Origin: Halapricum desulfuricans
Lineage (GTDB): Archaea > Halobacteriota > Halobacteria > Halobacteriales > Haloarculaceae
NCBI RefSeq assembly: GCF_017094505.1
Contig: NZ_CP064787.1
Location: forward strand, 2,604,001-2,668,000
Length of the DNA: 64,000 nt
Direction: 5' to 3'
The notes beneath the pieces were generated by a model. The model was not told the DNA's origin. It worked only from the letters and a program-made list of their open reading frames with translations, and made no database searches. Below are positions 42,333 to 50,439 of this stretch, in pieces (position 1 is the first letter of the stretch; every line of letters starts with the position of its first letter). The translations under genes were made by a program, and so were the position numbers.

Positions 42333-42784
42333 ACGATCGCCGACCAGAACGGCGCGACGAACTGGAAGAGACTGAGATAGCCGACATACAGCAGCGCGAG
42401 CACGGAGGCCCCGATTGCGCCCTTCGGGGCGTCCAGATCGACGCCGCGGCGGAGTTCGGCGTTGCGGGCCTCGAACTCGAAGAAGTCGGTGACGAACAGC
42501 CCGAGGATCAGCGTCGAGGCGACGATGCCGGCGTGCTGGTCAAGCGTCGTGTAGTAAAAGGCAGTGAGTACCATTGCGACGTTCGAGGCGACGTGCAGGG
42601 GATGACGGGAGAGGCGCTCGGCGTCGTCACCGGCCTCACTGACGTGGCTGCGGTGTGCGAGCAGCCGTGTGAGGACGTTGACGAGTAGCAGGCCGAGCAG
42701 GAGGTACTCGACGGTCCCCGCTCCGCCGAGGACGGAGTCGACGGCCCCGAGTGGGCCGGGGAGTTGGTAGGCTGGCGCTGACAT
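42329..42784 (-). CDS. Uncharacterised four-helix membrane protein
   Basis: 151 residues from ATG at 42784. Hydrophobic helices lie at about residues 20-40, 65-85, 87-107 and 125-147. Loops carry RLLAHRSHVSEAGDDAERLSRHP and FFEFEARNAELRRGVDLDAPKG. I do not recognise the family, but the layout (YYTTLDQHAG) recurs in haloarchaeal hypothetical proteins. It starts 26 bp after the NAD-kinase-like gene on the same strand and so is probably co-transcribed with it. The stop is in a shared CTAG. Confidence 0.7.
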   Translation of the reverse strand: MSAPAYQLPGPLGAVDSVLGGAGTVEYLLLGLLLVNVLTRLLAHRSHVSEAGDDAERLSRHPLHVASNVAMVLTAFYYTTLDQHAGIVASTLILGLFVTDFFEFEARNAELRRGVDLDAPKGAIGASVLALLYVGYLSLFQFVAPFWSAIV

Positions 42785-42810
42785 ACCCGGACGTGCGAGC
42801 CAGAGGCATA

Positions 42811-43584
42811 TCAAGATGATTTTCCCGGCGAACCTTCCCGGGGAGAGCCCTCGACTCCGCCGAAACAGGACTGACTCTCCGGAACGCGGTAGAGCCGGAG
42901 CGCATCGACGACGTCGATCGAAACCGGCGTCAGCGGCGGGACCCGCCCCGCGTCACGGTCGTCGAGAAGCAGGGCGACGCCGGCCTCTTCGCGGGCGACC
43001 CGCCCTTCGAGCACCGGGCCGCGGTCGGGGACCGGAACGACCCACTGATCGAGCGAGGTCGCGAACGCGGCGACCGGGACGACCGCGGCGGCCCGCGTCT
43101 CCGGGGCGAACACAGGGGCGTCGAGCCGTCGGGCGTACCCGCTGGTCCCCGCGGCGGTGGCGAGTACGAACCCGTCGGCGCGAAACTGTGCGATCCGGTC
43201 GGAGGGGGTTTCAAGTTCGAACTCGGAGATGTGCGCCGCCTGTTCCGTGACGAGCATCACGTCAAGCAGCGCCCGGCCGCGCGACCGGCCGTCGATAGTG
43301 ACGCCGAGGACAGGGAGCTCGAGTTCGTTTGCGCGGCCCTCCCGGACGCTTTCGAGTGCGGCCTCGACTCGCTCGCGCGGCACCGACCGGACGCCGGTGC
43401 CCGCATCGACCGGCAGGATCGGCGTCGAACACCCCGTACGGGCGAGTTCCAGCAGTGCGGATTCGCCGACCGCCACGACGACGTCCGCGCTCTCGCTGTC
43501 GGAGACCGTCGCCGCGTCCGCGAGCGTCTCGAGAGACGCGCCGATCACGTGGACGCGAACCGCGCCTGCCAGGTCGTCGCTCAT
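42811..43584 (-). CDS. Diverged NAD kinase-like protein lacking the GGDG motif
   Basis: 257 residues. The overall order matches ATP-NAD kinases: a strand ending VVVAVGESALLELARTG (residues 35-51) where the catalytic GGDGT loop is expected, then PILPVDAGTGVR. The NAD-binding ADGFVLATAAGTSGYARR (136-153) corresponds to the DGxxxSTPTGSTAY signature, and VPVAAFATSLDQWVVPVPD mimics the NADK C-terminal region. The GGDG loop is GESA, so the catalytic aspartate is missing. The protein is more likely a regulatory or nucleotide-binding paralogue than a working kinase. It shares a probable transcript with the downstream four-helix membrane gene. Confidence 0.65.
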   Translation of the reverse strand: MSDDLAGAVRVHVIGASLETLADAATVSDSESADVVVAVGESALLELARTGCSTPILPVDAGTGVRSVPRERVEAALESVREGRANELELPVLGVTIDGRSRGRALLDVMLVTEQAAHISEFELETPSDRIAQFRADGFVLATAAGTSGYARRLDAPVFAPETRAAAVVPVAAFATSLDQWVVPVPDRGPVLEGRVAREEAGVALLLDDRDAGRVPPLTPVSIDVVDALRLYRVPESQSCFGGVEGSPREGSPGKSS

Positions 43585-43696
43585 GTCTCGGGGGTAGGTG
43601 AGGGCGGTAAAAAAGCCACCGCACCGCGACGGGATGGGACGGTATCAGGACTGCCCAGTCGCCGGACTTACGTCGCTTGGGTCACAGGCATGAGAT

Positions 43697-44026
43697 ATGG
43701 CTCTCGGCTCGGGGGTCAAGACCCGCGGTTCGCTACATACCGATCTCACAACAGCAATCGAACGGGCACTTTCACTGGAGACACGGGTTTCCGGCGCACA
43801 CGAACGAATACTCACACAGGCGTTCGTTCGTCGACACACCCGGTTCGACTCGGTGGACAGGTTCTGTGAAGCCAGCCCGAGTGGCGATGCGACGATCGGG
43901 AGCGTCCAGCAGCTCTCGGTCGACGAACGTGACGCGTTCGTGGCTCGGACGACCGACTTCGAGACGTGGGGAGAGATGAAGGAACGAGCGGCGGTCGAGA
44001 ACCTCATGACGCTCCAGAACGTCTGA
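43697..44026 (+). CDS. Uncharacterised helical protein (109 residues)
   Basis: ATG at 43697. The sequence is soluble and helical (TDLTTAIERALSLETRVSGA; TTDFETWGEMKERAAVENLMTL). Codon use is less G/C-rich than its neighbours. No motif or family is recognised. It ends with TGA whose A begins a possible degenerate nested palindrome, and it is convergent with the phosphate transporter. Both strands are open here, but the minus frame reads serine/arginine-rich, so the plus gene is preferred. Confidence 0.6.
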   Translation: MALGSGVKTRGSLHTDLTTAIERALSLETRVSGAHERILTQAFVRRHTRFDSVDRFCEASPSGDATIGSVQQLSVDERDAFVARTTDFETWGEMKERAAVENLMTLQNV

Positions 44027-44094
44027 TACCGGGGACGATGCCGTTCTGCACGGCGGTCCGGCGGATGTCTGTACGGACGTGTGGCCACCGGATA
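44026..44094. repeat. Possible degenerate nested palindrome, copy D
   Basis: Begins on the A of the upstream TGA (tgatacc) and ends just before the stop of the convergent transporter gene. Outer arms pair only partly (ATACCGG near 44026-44032 with a CCGGATAC-like right end near 44088-44095). A five-base inner stem GTCCG/CGGAC is present. Placement and length resemble the other nested palindromes, but the match is weak. Confidence 0.3.
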
Positions 44095-45303
44095 CTACCC
44101 CAGCCCGGGGAGTGCAGCCAGCGCGTGGTAGAGCGCGAAGCTGATCGCGCCGCCGCCGACCATCGAGGCGATCCACGCCCCGACCGTGTATCCCGTCTTC
44201 GCGGCGGACACCCCGTCTGAACTCGACGAGCCGCCGACGAGCCCTGCCCCGACGATGCTGGATATCATCACCTTGTTGAACGAGATGGGATAGCCGAGGA
44301 CGATAGCGACCTGGGCGATGAGAAACGCGGGAATGAACGCGGCGATCGATCGCTTCGGCCCGAGCGACGCGTACTCGCGGGCCACGGCCTGAATGAGGCG
44401 CGGCGACCGAAACCAGCCACCGAGGAGAATACCGAGTCCCCCGAGTCCGAGCAGATACAGTGATGGGAGACCGAGCGACGATTCGAAGACGGACTCCAGC
44501 GGTCCGGTGGCGAGTCCGACCTGTGACCCGCCGCTGGTGAACACGACGACGAGGGCGAGCGCCACCAGCATCCGGTTGATTCCGGTCGTCACGTCACGCC
44601 GAAGCTGCCAGTAGACCGCGACAATCGTGAGCAGGCCGATCACGCCTCCGACGAGTGCAGTGCTGGCCTCGCCGATCCCTGTCGCCGCGAGGTCGAGTTG
44701 GCGGGTGAGGACGCCCGCGATCGAGCCCTGTTCGCTGTGTGGGGCCGGGAGGAACGATAGCTGGACGTTGGCGAGTGCGTAGCCGACGCCGCCGGCGAGC
44801 AGCGGGATACTCAGCGTGTCCGGGACCGTCTCGTCCAGCAACAGCCACGCGAGACCGTACGCGAGGACGCCCTCGACGACCGGGATCGCGAACCAGAACC
44901 CCAGAATCTCGGCGTACGTCCCGACCGCGAAGCCGCCGCCGAGCGCGACGCCCGCCCCGATCGCCGCACCGGTCACCGTGAACGCGGAGGGGATCGGGTA
45001 TCCGCGGGAGTTTCCGATCGTGATGAGCGTCGCTGCCGTGAGAAGCGTCGCAGTGGCGGCCAGCGGGGTGATCGTCACGCCAGTCACCAGCCCGTGGCCG
45101 ATGGTTTCCGAGATGCTGCCGCCCTGTGCGACGGCCCCGAGGGCGGCGACGAGCCCGACCAGCAACGCCCCTCGCAAGGTGGACAGCGCGTTCGCCCCGA
45201 CTGCCGGCGCGATCGGAGCGGAGTTGCTGTTCGCCCCGACGGTGAATGACATGAAGAGCGATGCAACGAGCGCGACAGTGACGATCCCGACGAGTGAGGA
45301 CAT
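44095..45303 (-). CDS. PiT-family (PHO4-type) anion transporter
   Basis: 402 residues from ATG at 45303, about ten helices. The two family repeats appear as FTVGANSNSAPIAPAVGANAL near the N-terminus and YPISFNKVMISSIVGAGLVGG near residue 350. The canonical GANDxxN of phosphate transporters is GANSNS here and the first-repeat PxxxSTTH is NSRGYPIPSAFTV. This drift means substrate, phosphate or sulfate, is uncertain. ATG at 45303 is chosen over a frame to 45450 that starts in unrelated sequence. It may use proton or sodium gradients in the membrane. Confidence 0.8.
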   Translation of the reverse strand: MSSLVGIVTVALVASLFMSFTVGANSNSAPIAPAVGANALSTLRGALLVGLVAALGAVAQGGSISETIGHGLVTGVTITPLAATATLLTAATLITIGNSRGYPIPSAFTVTGAAIGAGVALGGGFAVGTYAEILGFWFAIPVVEGVLAYGLAWLLLDETVPDTLSIPLLAGGVGYALANVQLSFLPAPHSEQGSIAGVLTRQLDLAATGIGEASTALVGGVIGLLTIVAVYWQLRRDVTTGINRMLVALALVVVFTSGGSQVGLATGPLESVFESSLGLPSLYLLGLGGLGILLGGWFRSPRLIQAVAREYASLGPKRSIAAFIPAFLIAQVAIVLGYPISFNKVMISSIVGAGLVGGSSSSDGVSAAKTGYTVGAWIASMVGGGAISFALYHALAALPGLG

Positions 45304-45534
45304 AGATGTTGTACGTTTGTTCTGTATCAGTTGCGCTCGGTCGGTATGACACTCCGGCACAGACAGTGCTCGGAGTCGACCTCGATACGCCACACTCCCG
45401 AACAGGCACAGTTGATTCTGTCGATAGCACTCGTTTGCCTCGGCGGCCACACCTGCCGTACCCGCCGGTCACGGCAGAACAGGCATCGTCCGCCGGAAAC
45501 CGAACTCGCGTGGGCTGTCGCAGGCCCCCTCGAA

Positions 45535-47031
45535 TCACCGTTCGTCGGAGAGGACCTCCTCGACTGCCTCGCGGTCGACCGTCCCGGAGGCGGTCCGGGG
45601 CAGCTCGTCGGCGACGGCGATCGTCTTCGGCACCTCGAAGGCGGCCAGTCGGTCCCGGCAGTGGGCCTCGATTGTCTCCGGACCGGCCGCGCCGACGACC
45701 AGCGCGGCGACGCGCTCGCCCCACTCCGGATCGTCGAGTCCGACGACTGCGGCGTCCTCGACGTCCGGGTGTTCGCGGATTGCCGCCGCCACCCTCTCGG
45801 GATCGACGTTCTCGCCGCCGGTGACGATCCGGTCGTCGCGTCGGCCCTCGATCCAGAGCCGTCCGTCGGCGTCGCTGTATCCGAGGTCGCCGGTGTGCAG
45901 ACCGGCCTCGTCGAACGCCTCGGCTGTCCGATCCGCGTCGAGATAGCCCGGCGTCACCGTCGGCCCCGAGACGACGAGTTCGCCGACCTCGCCCGGATCG
46001 GCAGGCTCGCCGTCCGAGTGGATCCGGACGGTCGTGTTGACCAGCGGCTGGCCGACCGAACCCGGGTTCTCGGCCGCCTGCTCGGGGCGCGCGGTGGCGA
46101 TCTGGGAGGCCGTCTCGGTCGTCCCGTAGGTCGGGTAGACGGGAACGTCCCGGGTGATGGCGCGCGCGATCAGCGATTCGTCAGCCGGTGCGCCCCCGAG
46201 CAGCACGGTATCGAGAGCGGCCGGCGGCTCCCATCCCGAATCGAGCAACCGCTGGAGCATCGTCGGCACGAGCGAGACGCCCGAGACGTCGAACCGTTCG
46301 AGGACAGCGGCCGTCTCGGCCGCGTCGAACGCCCGCTGGACGACCAGCGTCGTCCCGTACAGCGCGGTCCGGACGATCGGCGCGAGCCCGCCCATGTGAT
46401 ACATCGGGAGACAGCACAGCCACCGGTCGCCGGGCGCGACGCCGAGCCGGTAGGCCGAGGCCTCGGCGCTGGCCAGCAGGTTCCGGCGCGTCAGCCTGAC
46501 GCCTTTCGGCTCGCCCGTCGTCCCCGAAGTGAACACGATCACTGCGAGGGAGTCGGGGTCCCGGCCGATGGGGACGAATCCCCCGGGATCGGCGTCGGGA
46601 AGTTCTCGGACCTCGCCGGTCCCGGCTGTGTCGTCAGGTCGGTCGACCGAGACCGTCGTCCCAACGTCGAGTTCGCGAGCCGTCTCGGCGGTCTCGGTCC
46701 CACAGACCAGCACGTCCACGTCGGCTTGGTCGGCCTGGGCGGCCAGCGCGTCGGTCGGCTTCTCGACGTTCAGCGGGACGAGCACGCCGCCGAGCCGGGA
46801 GCCGGCGTGGACGATCCGGACGAACGCGGGACGGGTCGAGAGCAACAGTCCGACGCGCGTCCCCAGCGAGACGCCGACCGACTCGAGCGCGGCCGCGAGT
46901 TCATCCACCTCGGCATCGAGTTCGCGAGCGGTCCACTCCCGTCCGGTATCCGCGTCGATCAACACCGTCCGGTCTGGTGTCGTCTTCGCCCGGTGGGTCA
47001 GCAGATCGTAGCGGGGCCAGCGGTCGGTCAT
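45535..47031 (-). CDS. menE: 2-succinylbenzoate-CoA ligase
   Basis: 498 residues from ATG at 47031, which overlaps the TGA of menC (ATGA). Adenylate-forming signatures: VFTSGTTGEPKGVRLTRRN, VYPTYGTTETASQIAT, GDLGYSDADGRLWIEGRRDD and the C-terminal ELPRTASGTVDREA with the catalytic lysine replaced by threonine-valine; in acyl-CoA synthetases a lysine normally follows the SGT, so this position deserves a check. The enzyme activates o-succinylbenzoate with ATP and CoA in menaquinone synthesis. It is the last gene of the menA-menC-menE operon. Confidence 0.92.
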   Translation of the reverse strand: MTDRWPRYDLLTHRAKTTPDRTVLIDADTGREWTARELDAEVDELAAALESVGVSLGTRVGLLLSTRPAFVRIVHAGSRLGGVLVPLNVEKPTDALAAQADQADVDVLVCGTETAETARELDVGTTVSVDRPDDTAGTGEVRELPDADPGGFVPIGRDPDSLAVIVFTSGTTGEPKGVRLTRRNLLASAEASAYRLGVAPGDRWLCCLPMYHMGGLAPIVRTALYGTTLVVQRAFDAAETAAVLERFDVSGVSLVPTMLQRLLDSGWEPPAALDTVLLGGAPADESLIARAITRDVPVYPTYGTTETASQIATARPEQAAENPGSVGQPLVNTTVRIHSDGEPADPGEVGELVVSGPTVTPGYLDADRTAEAFDEAGLHTGDLGYSDADGRLWIEGRRDDRIVTGGENVDPERVAAAIREHPDVEDAAVVGLDDPEWGERVAALVVGAAGPETIEAHCRDRLAAFEVPKTIAVADELPRTASGTVDREAVEEVLSDER

Positions 47032-48083
47032 AGCGTCACCTCCCTGCCGAGACCCGGCGGCTGCGGGACGGGGATCGTCCCGTCTGCGACCGGACACGGG
47101 TCGGGTCCGAGATCCACGGCCAGCCGGTCGGCCGTCGCCAGCCCGCAGGCCCGAACGTCGGGGATCGCGGCGGCGACGTGGACGGCGGCGGTCCGGGCGA
47201 TGAGGCCGTCGATAGTGGTGGTCACGACCGGTTCGATCCCGCGCTCGCGGGCACGGGTCGCCAGCGCGTGGGCGCTGTCCGGCCCGCCAAGGACCATCGG
47301 CTTGAGGATCAGCACGTCTGCGGCGTCGGCGTCGAAGACCGTCTGCGGATCGTGCTCGACGAGGCTCTCGTCCAGGGCGACATCGACGGCCGCCTCTCGC
47401 AACTCGCGGTGGCCGGCCAAATCGTCGGCGGAAAGCGGCTGTTCGACGTAAGAGACGTCCGCGCTCGCGAACGCTTCGAGGGCCTCGCGAGCCGTCTCGC
47501 GGTCGTAGGCGGCGTTGGCGTCCGCCCGCAGTTCGACGCCCTCGCCGACGGCCTCGCGGACGGCCCGGAGTCGCCGAGCGTCCTCGGCGACCGATCGCGC
47601 GCCGACCTTGCACTTCAGTGCCTCGAAGCCCGCGTCGACCGCTTCCTCGGCGGCTTCGACTGTCGCTTCGACCGACGCGTCGCCGACCGTCGCGTTGACC
47701 GGGACCGACGAGACCGTCCCCGCGTCGGCGTCGAACCATCGATAGAGAGGGACGCCGTCGGCGCGGGCATCGGCGTCGAGTAGTGCCGTCGCGAAGCCGT
47801 GGCGTGCGGCGGGCGTCTCAGCGGCGTCCAGTTCGAGGAGTGCTGGCCCGTGGCCCGAACCGTCGCTGTCACTGGCGTCTTCGTCAGCGGCCGCGGCCGC
47901 GCGATCGAGTGCCTCGCGACACGCCTCGAGCGACTCCGTCCAGCCGGGTAGCGGCGTCGCCTCGCCGACGCCCCGCTCGCCGCGGTGGCGGTAGGTGACG
48001 GTGAATCCCTCGCGGGCGTCGATCGTCCCCGCGGCCGTCACGAGCGGGTCGGCCAGCTCGAGCGCGAACGGGTCGATTCTCAT
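47028..48083 (-). CDS. menC: o-Succinylbenzoate synthase
   Basis: 351 residues of the enolase superfamily. The catalytic lysine is in EALKCKVGARS. The metal ligands are in ELRADANAAYDRET, VSYVEQPL and VALDESLVEHD. The second lysine is in DVLILKPMVLGGPD. It dehydrates SHCHC to o-succinylbenzoate for menaquinone. An internal acidic insert (ADEDASDSDGSGHG) at about residues 67-80 is a haloadaptive loop. It overlaps both neighbours by 4 bp (menA upstream, menE downstream), so all three are coupled. Confidence 0.92.
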   Translation of the reverse strand: MRIDPFALELADPLVTAAGTIDAREGFTVTYRHRGERGVGEATPLPGWTESLEACREALDRAAAAADEDASDSDGSGHGPALLELDAAETPAARHGFATALLDADARADGVPLYRWFDADAGTVSSVPVNATVGDASVEATVEAAEEAVDAGFEALKCKVGARSVAEDARRLRAVREAVGEGVELRADANAAYDRETAREALEAFASADVSYVEQPLSADDLAGHRELREAAVDVALDESLVEHDPQTVFDADAADVLILKPMVLGGPDSAHALATRARERGIEPVVTTTIDGLIARTAAVHVAAAIPDVRACGLATADRLAVDLGPDPCPVADGTIPVPQPPGLGREVTL

Positions 48084-49021
48084 ACTGCCAGCCCCGCGGC
48101 GAACAGCAGTGCGTGTGCGATCATCGCCTGCCCGGTGCGTTCAAGCGCCGGATTGAGCGCCTTGCCGCTCGTCTCTGTCAGGACCGTCTTCGTGACGCGG
48201 GCCGCGAGCGGCAGCGACAGAAGCGGCGCGAGCGCAGGCAGGCCGTACGCGGGATCGAGCGCGAATACTACCGGGACGGTGTAGGCCATCCCCATCAGCA
48301 GGACGTACTCGGCGCGTGCGCCGCGATAGCCCAGGATGACCGCCAGCGTCCGCTTGCCGGTCGCGCGGTCGGTCTCGATGTCGCGGACGTTGTTGACGAC
48401 GAGCACGCACGTCGAGAGCGCGGCCGCCGCGAGGCTCGCGACGACGGCGTCGACAGTGACGCTCCCGGCAGGCAGCCCCAGCGGGAACAGCCCCACGTCG
48501 GCCATGGTCGCAACGGCCTGCACGTAGTAGGTGCCAGTGACAGCGATGACACCGAAGTAGACGAACACGAACAGATCGCCCAGCCCGCGGTAGCCGTAGG
48601 GGTAGGGGCCGCCGGTGTACAGCACTCCGGCGACGATCGAAGAAAGGCCGACGACGAGGATCGGCACGCCGCCGATCGCGACCAGGTAGACGCCGACGAG
48701 CACGGCCAGTCCGTAGGTGGCGATCATCGCCTGCTTGACGCGCTCGGGTTCGATCAGCCCGCCCGCGGTGACGCGGGTGAACCCCTCGCGGTCCTCGGTG
48801 TCTGCCCCTTTGACGGCGTCGTAGTAGTCGTTGGCGAAGTTGGTCCCGATCTGGATCAAGATTGCTCCGACCAGCGCCGAAAGCGCGGGCAGCGGTGCGA
48901 AGACGCCGGCGTGGATCGCCAGCCCGACGCCCACGACGACCGGCGCGGTGCCGGCGGGCAGCGTCTGTGGCCGGGCGGCCATCAGCCAGGCCTTCCGCCG
49001 GGAGACGTCTGCGGTACTCAT
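48080..49021 (-). CDS. menA: 1,4-Dihydroxy-2-naphthoate prenyltransferase
   Basis: 313 residues, about eight helices. The two UbiA aspartate motifs are NFANDYYDAVKGADTEDREG and NNVRDIETDRATGKRTLAV, the latter with the KRTLAV ending typical of MenA. It joins the polyprenyl side chain to DHNA in the membrane. It is the first gene of menA-menC-menE and has its own probable promoter (complement of gcaaaaatagcg, 49079-49090, about 60 bp upstream). That promoter would let the operon continue despite the AT-richer insert upstream. Confidence 0.94.
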   Translation of the reverse strand: MSTADVSRRKAWLMAARPQTLPAGTAPVVVGVGLAIHAGVFAPLPALSALVGAILIQIGTNFANDYYDAVKGADTEDREGFTRVTAGGLIEPERVKQAMIATYGLAVLVGVYLVAIGGVPILVVGLSSIVAGVLYTGGPYPYGYRGLGDLFVFVYFGVIAVTGTYYVQAVATMADVGLFPLGLPAGSVTVDAVVASLAAAALSTCVLVVNNVRDIETDRATGKRTLAVILGYRGARAEYVLLMGMAYTVPVVFALDPAYGLPALAPLLSLPLAARVTKTVLTETSGKALNPALERTGQAMIAHALLFAAGLAV

Positions 49022-49191
49022 TGGCGGCGTATTAGGACGGTTCCGTGAAAGCCGCTGTGGATCTCAAGCAGGCTCTTAGCAAAAATAGCGAAACAGTTCT
49101 TTCTGCATGCTGTTAGGAAGTGCTGTGCAAGATGGAGAGCACATATCGGTCACTGATCGTTCGACATCCGATGAAGAGTGGGTGCTATATT

Positions 49192-50094
49192 TCAATCGGA
49201 ATCGTTCGTGACAGTATGCATAGCCTCTTGCAGAAGTGCCCGAAGATTTGGAGGGACCCCCTCCAATTCTTTCAGCAAGGAACTATACTGCTGAGTTCCT
49301 TGTGTGCTGTACTCGAACGCAGCATAGATGCGCTCAACAGCGTCAACAGTCTCATCAACGGACTGATGATGCTGCAGTAGGTGGATAACTGGCGTCATAT
49401 CGTTATCAGACATGTCTCGTGGCACGTCGTGAATGTCTTTGAATAAAAGTCGGCGAGCGCGATACGTTCGAAGATCTTGTACGAGTCGCCGTTTCGTAGC
49501 CGGCGTGACTTCGGCAACAAGGGCGGGTAGCCGGGCGAACGCATCGATATCCCGAGATCGATACGAGTAGATTTGTACTCCAGCGGTCACTCGTGCTGAA
49601 TCGTTCTCTGCGTCTTCCATCTCGTTGAACAACCGCTGTTCGACCAGCGGAATCTGAAAGAGAGCAGTAAAGTAATCGCGCAACAGATCTCCTGCCTCAT
49701 CCTGTCGTCCCGTGGGGAGGTTCTCAGTGATGAGTACCGACGAGAACGCAGCGTTGACCGTGAGTCTGATTCTGGTCTCCGCAGTCAGTGTCTGCGAATC
49801 TATGACATCGTCTAAGACGTTGACGTTCGCATCAAGTCCGGTAAGCATTCGTAGTACTGCGTCCTCAACTGTCTGTTCCAATTCACAGGTGTACGCGTTT
49901 ACTGCCGGGACGGTTCGAAGAGACTTCCGGCCAGATTCCCAGTCGGTTTCGGTACTGCGTAAGTGTGCTGGAAGCTCGGCGGTTGCCTCAACGGGTAACG
50001 CATCCCGGAGATTCTCTTCGCGGATAGAAATATCGTTGATTAGGTCACGGTAAAGACCCTGAATCTTTTGCTCCTTGACGGGTAGACCCACCAT
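49192..50094 (-). CDS. Helical protein with DDxxD motif (polyprenyl-synthase-like?), in AT-richer segment
   Basis: 300 residues, almost entirely helical and soluble. DDVID at residues 95-99 (context VNVLDDVIDSQTLTAET) has the form of the first aspartate-rich motif of isoprenyl diphosphate synthases, and RLLFKDIHDVPRD in the C-terminal half is acidic but not a clear second motif. It sits beside menA, whose reaction needs a polyprenyl diphosphate, which makes the resemblance suggestive. I would not call it a synthase on this alone. GC is about 50% in sampled lines, against mid-60s around. TATA-like aaaaataac (50121-50129) lies about 30 bp upstream. Confidence 0.6.
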   Translation of the reverse strand: MVGLPVKEQKIQGLYRDLINDISIREENLRDALPVEATAELPAHLRSTETDWESGRKSLRTVPAVNAYTCELEQTVEDAVLRMLTGLDANVNVLDDVIDSQTLTAETRIRLTVNAAFSSVLITENLPTGRQDEAGDLLRDYFTALFQIPLVEQRLFNEMEDAENDSARVTAGVQIYSYRSRDIDAFARLPALVAEVTPATKRRLVQDLRTYRARRLLFKDIHDVPRDMSDNDMTPVIHLLQHHQSVDETVDAVERIYAAFEYSTQGTQQYSSLLKELEGVPPNLRALLQEAMHTVTNDSD

Positions 50095-50439
50095 AATGGC
50101 CTATGCCAGTACTGTAACAGAAAAATAACTTGTGGACGCAGTAAATATGCAATCCTACTGGACAGGAGACTCAGATCACCATCTGTCTGTGAATAGAATT
50201 TGTTCAGTGTGCTGAGCTCATCCACTGTATCGGTCACGACATGACGGACCGGATTCGAGCGAATTGGTTACGACTGTGCAAGATATAACGCGCATATTTT
50301 GCGGAGTAATTCGGGCTGAATTGCCTGTGGAATGGATATGCATCGTTACCGCCGGGGCCTATTACAAAATGTTGGCTGGGGACGCAAGACGTAAAGGTTT
50401 GATACAGTGCGACGGGGACGGGTCACAACGGAACGTGCC
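50095..50439. other. 345-bp AT-rich intergenic region with a dyad
   Basis: Between the two AT-richer genes. The left end holds the 49192-50094 promoter. An imperfect 9-bp inverted repeat GCAAGATAT / ATATTTTGC (50278-50302, one mismatch) with an AT-rich core looks like an operator, but no gene starts close to it. Short frames (50040-50237 minus, 50264-50503 plus) do not read like real proteins. I see no RNA gene or mobile-element end. Confidence 0.4.

Noticed and set aside
45304-45534. A Cys-rich frame on the minus strand (CLFC, CAC, CLC spacing) between menE and the PiT gene, resembling a small zinc finger
   Set aside because: No in-frame start codon was found before it runs into menE coding sequence, and the order of cysteines is not a known zinc motif.
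49022-49191. AT-richer stretch after the 49192 gene that looked like an insertion-sequence end
   Set aside because: No matching inverted repeat or target duplication was found on the other side of the segment, and no transposase is present.
50040-50237. Minus-strand frame starting MTDTVDELSTLNKFY, and a plus frame 50264-50503
   Set aside because: The first overlaps the start of the 49192-50094 gene in another frame and soon becomes low-quality sequence; the second has no recognisable pattern. Both are likely chance openings in AT-rich DNA.
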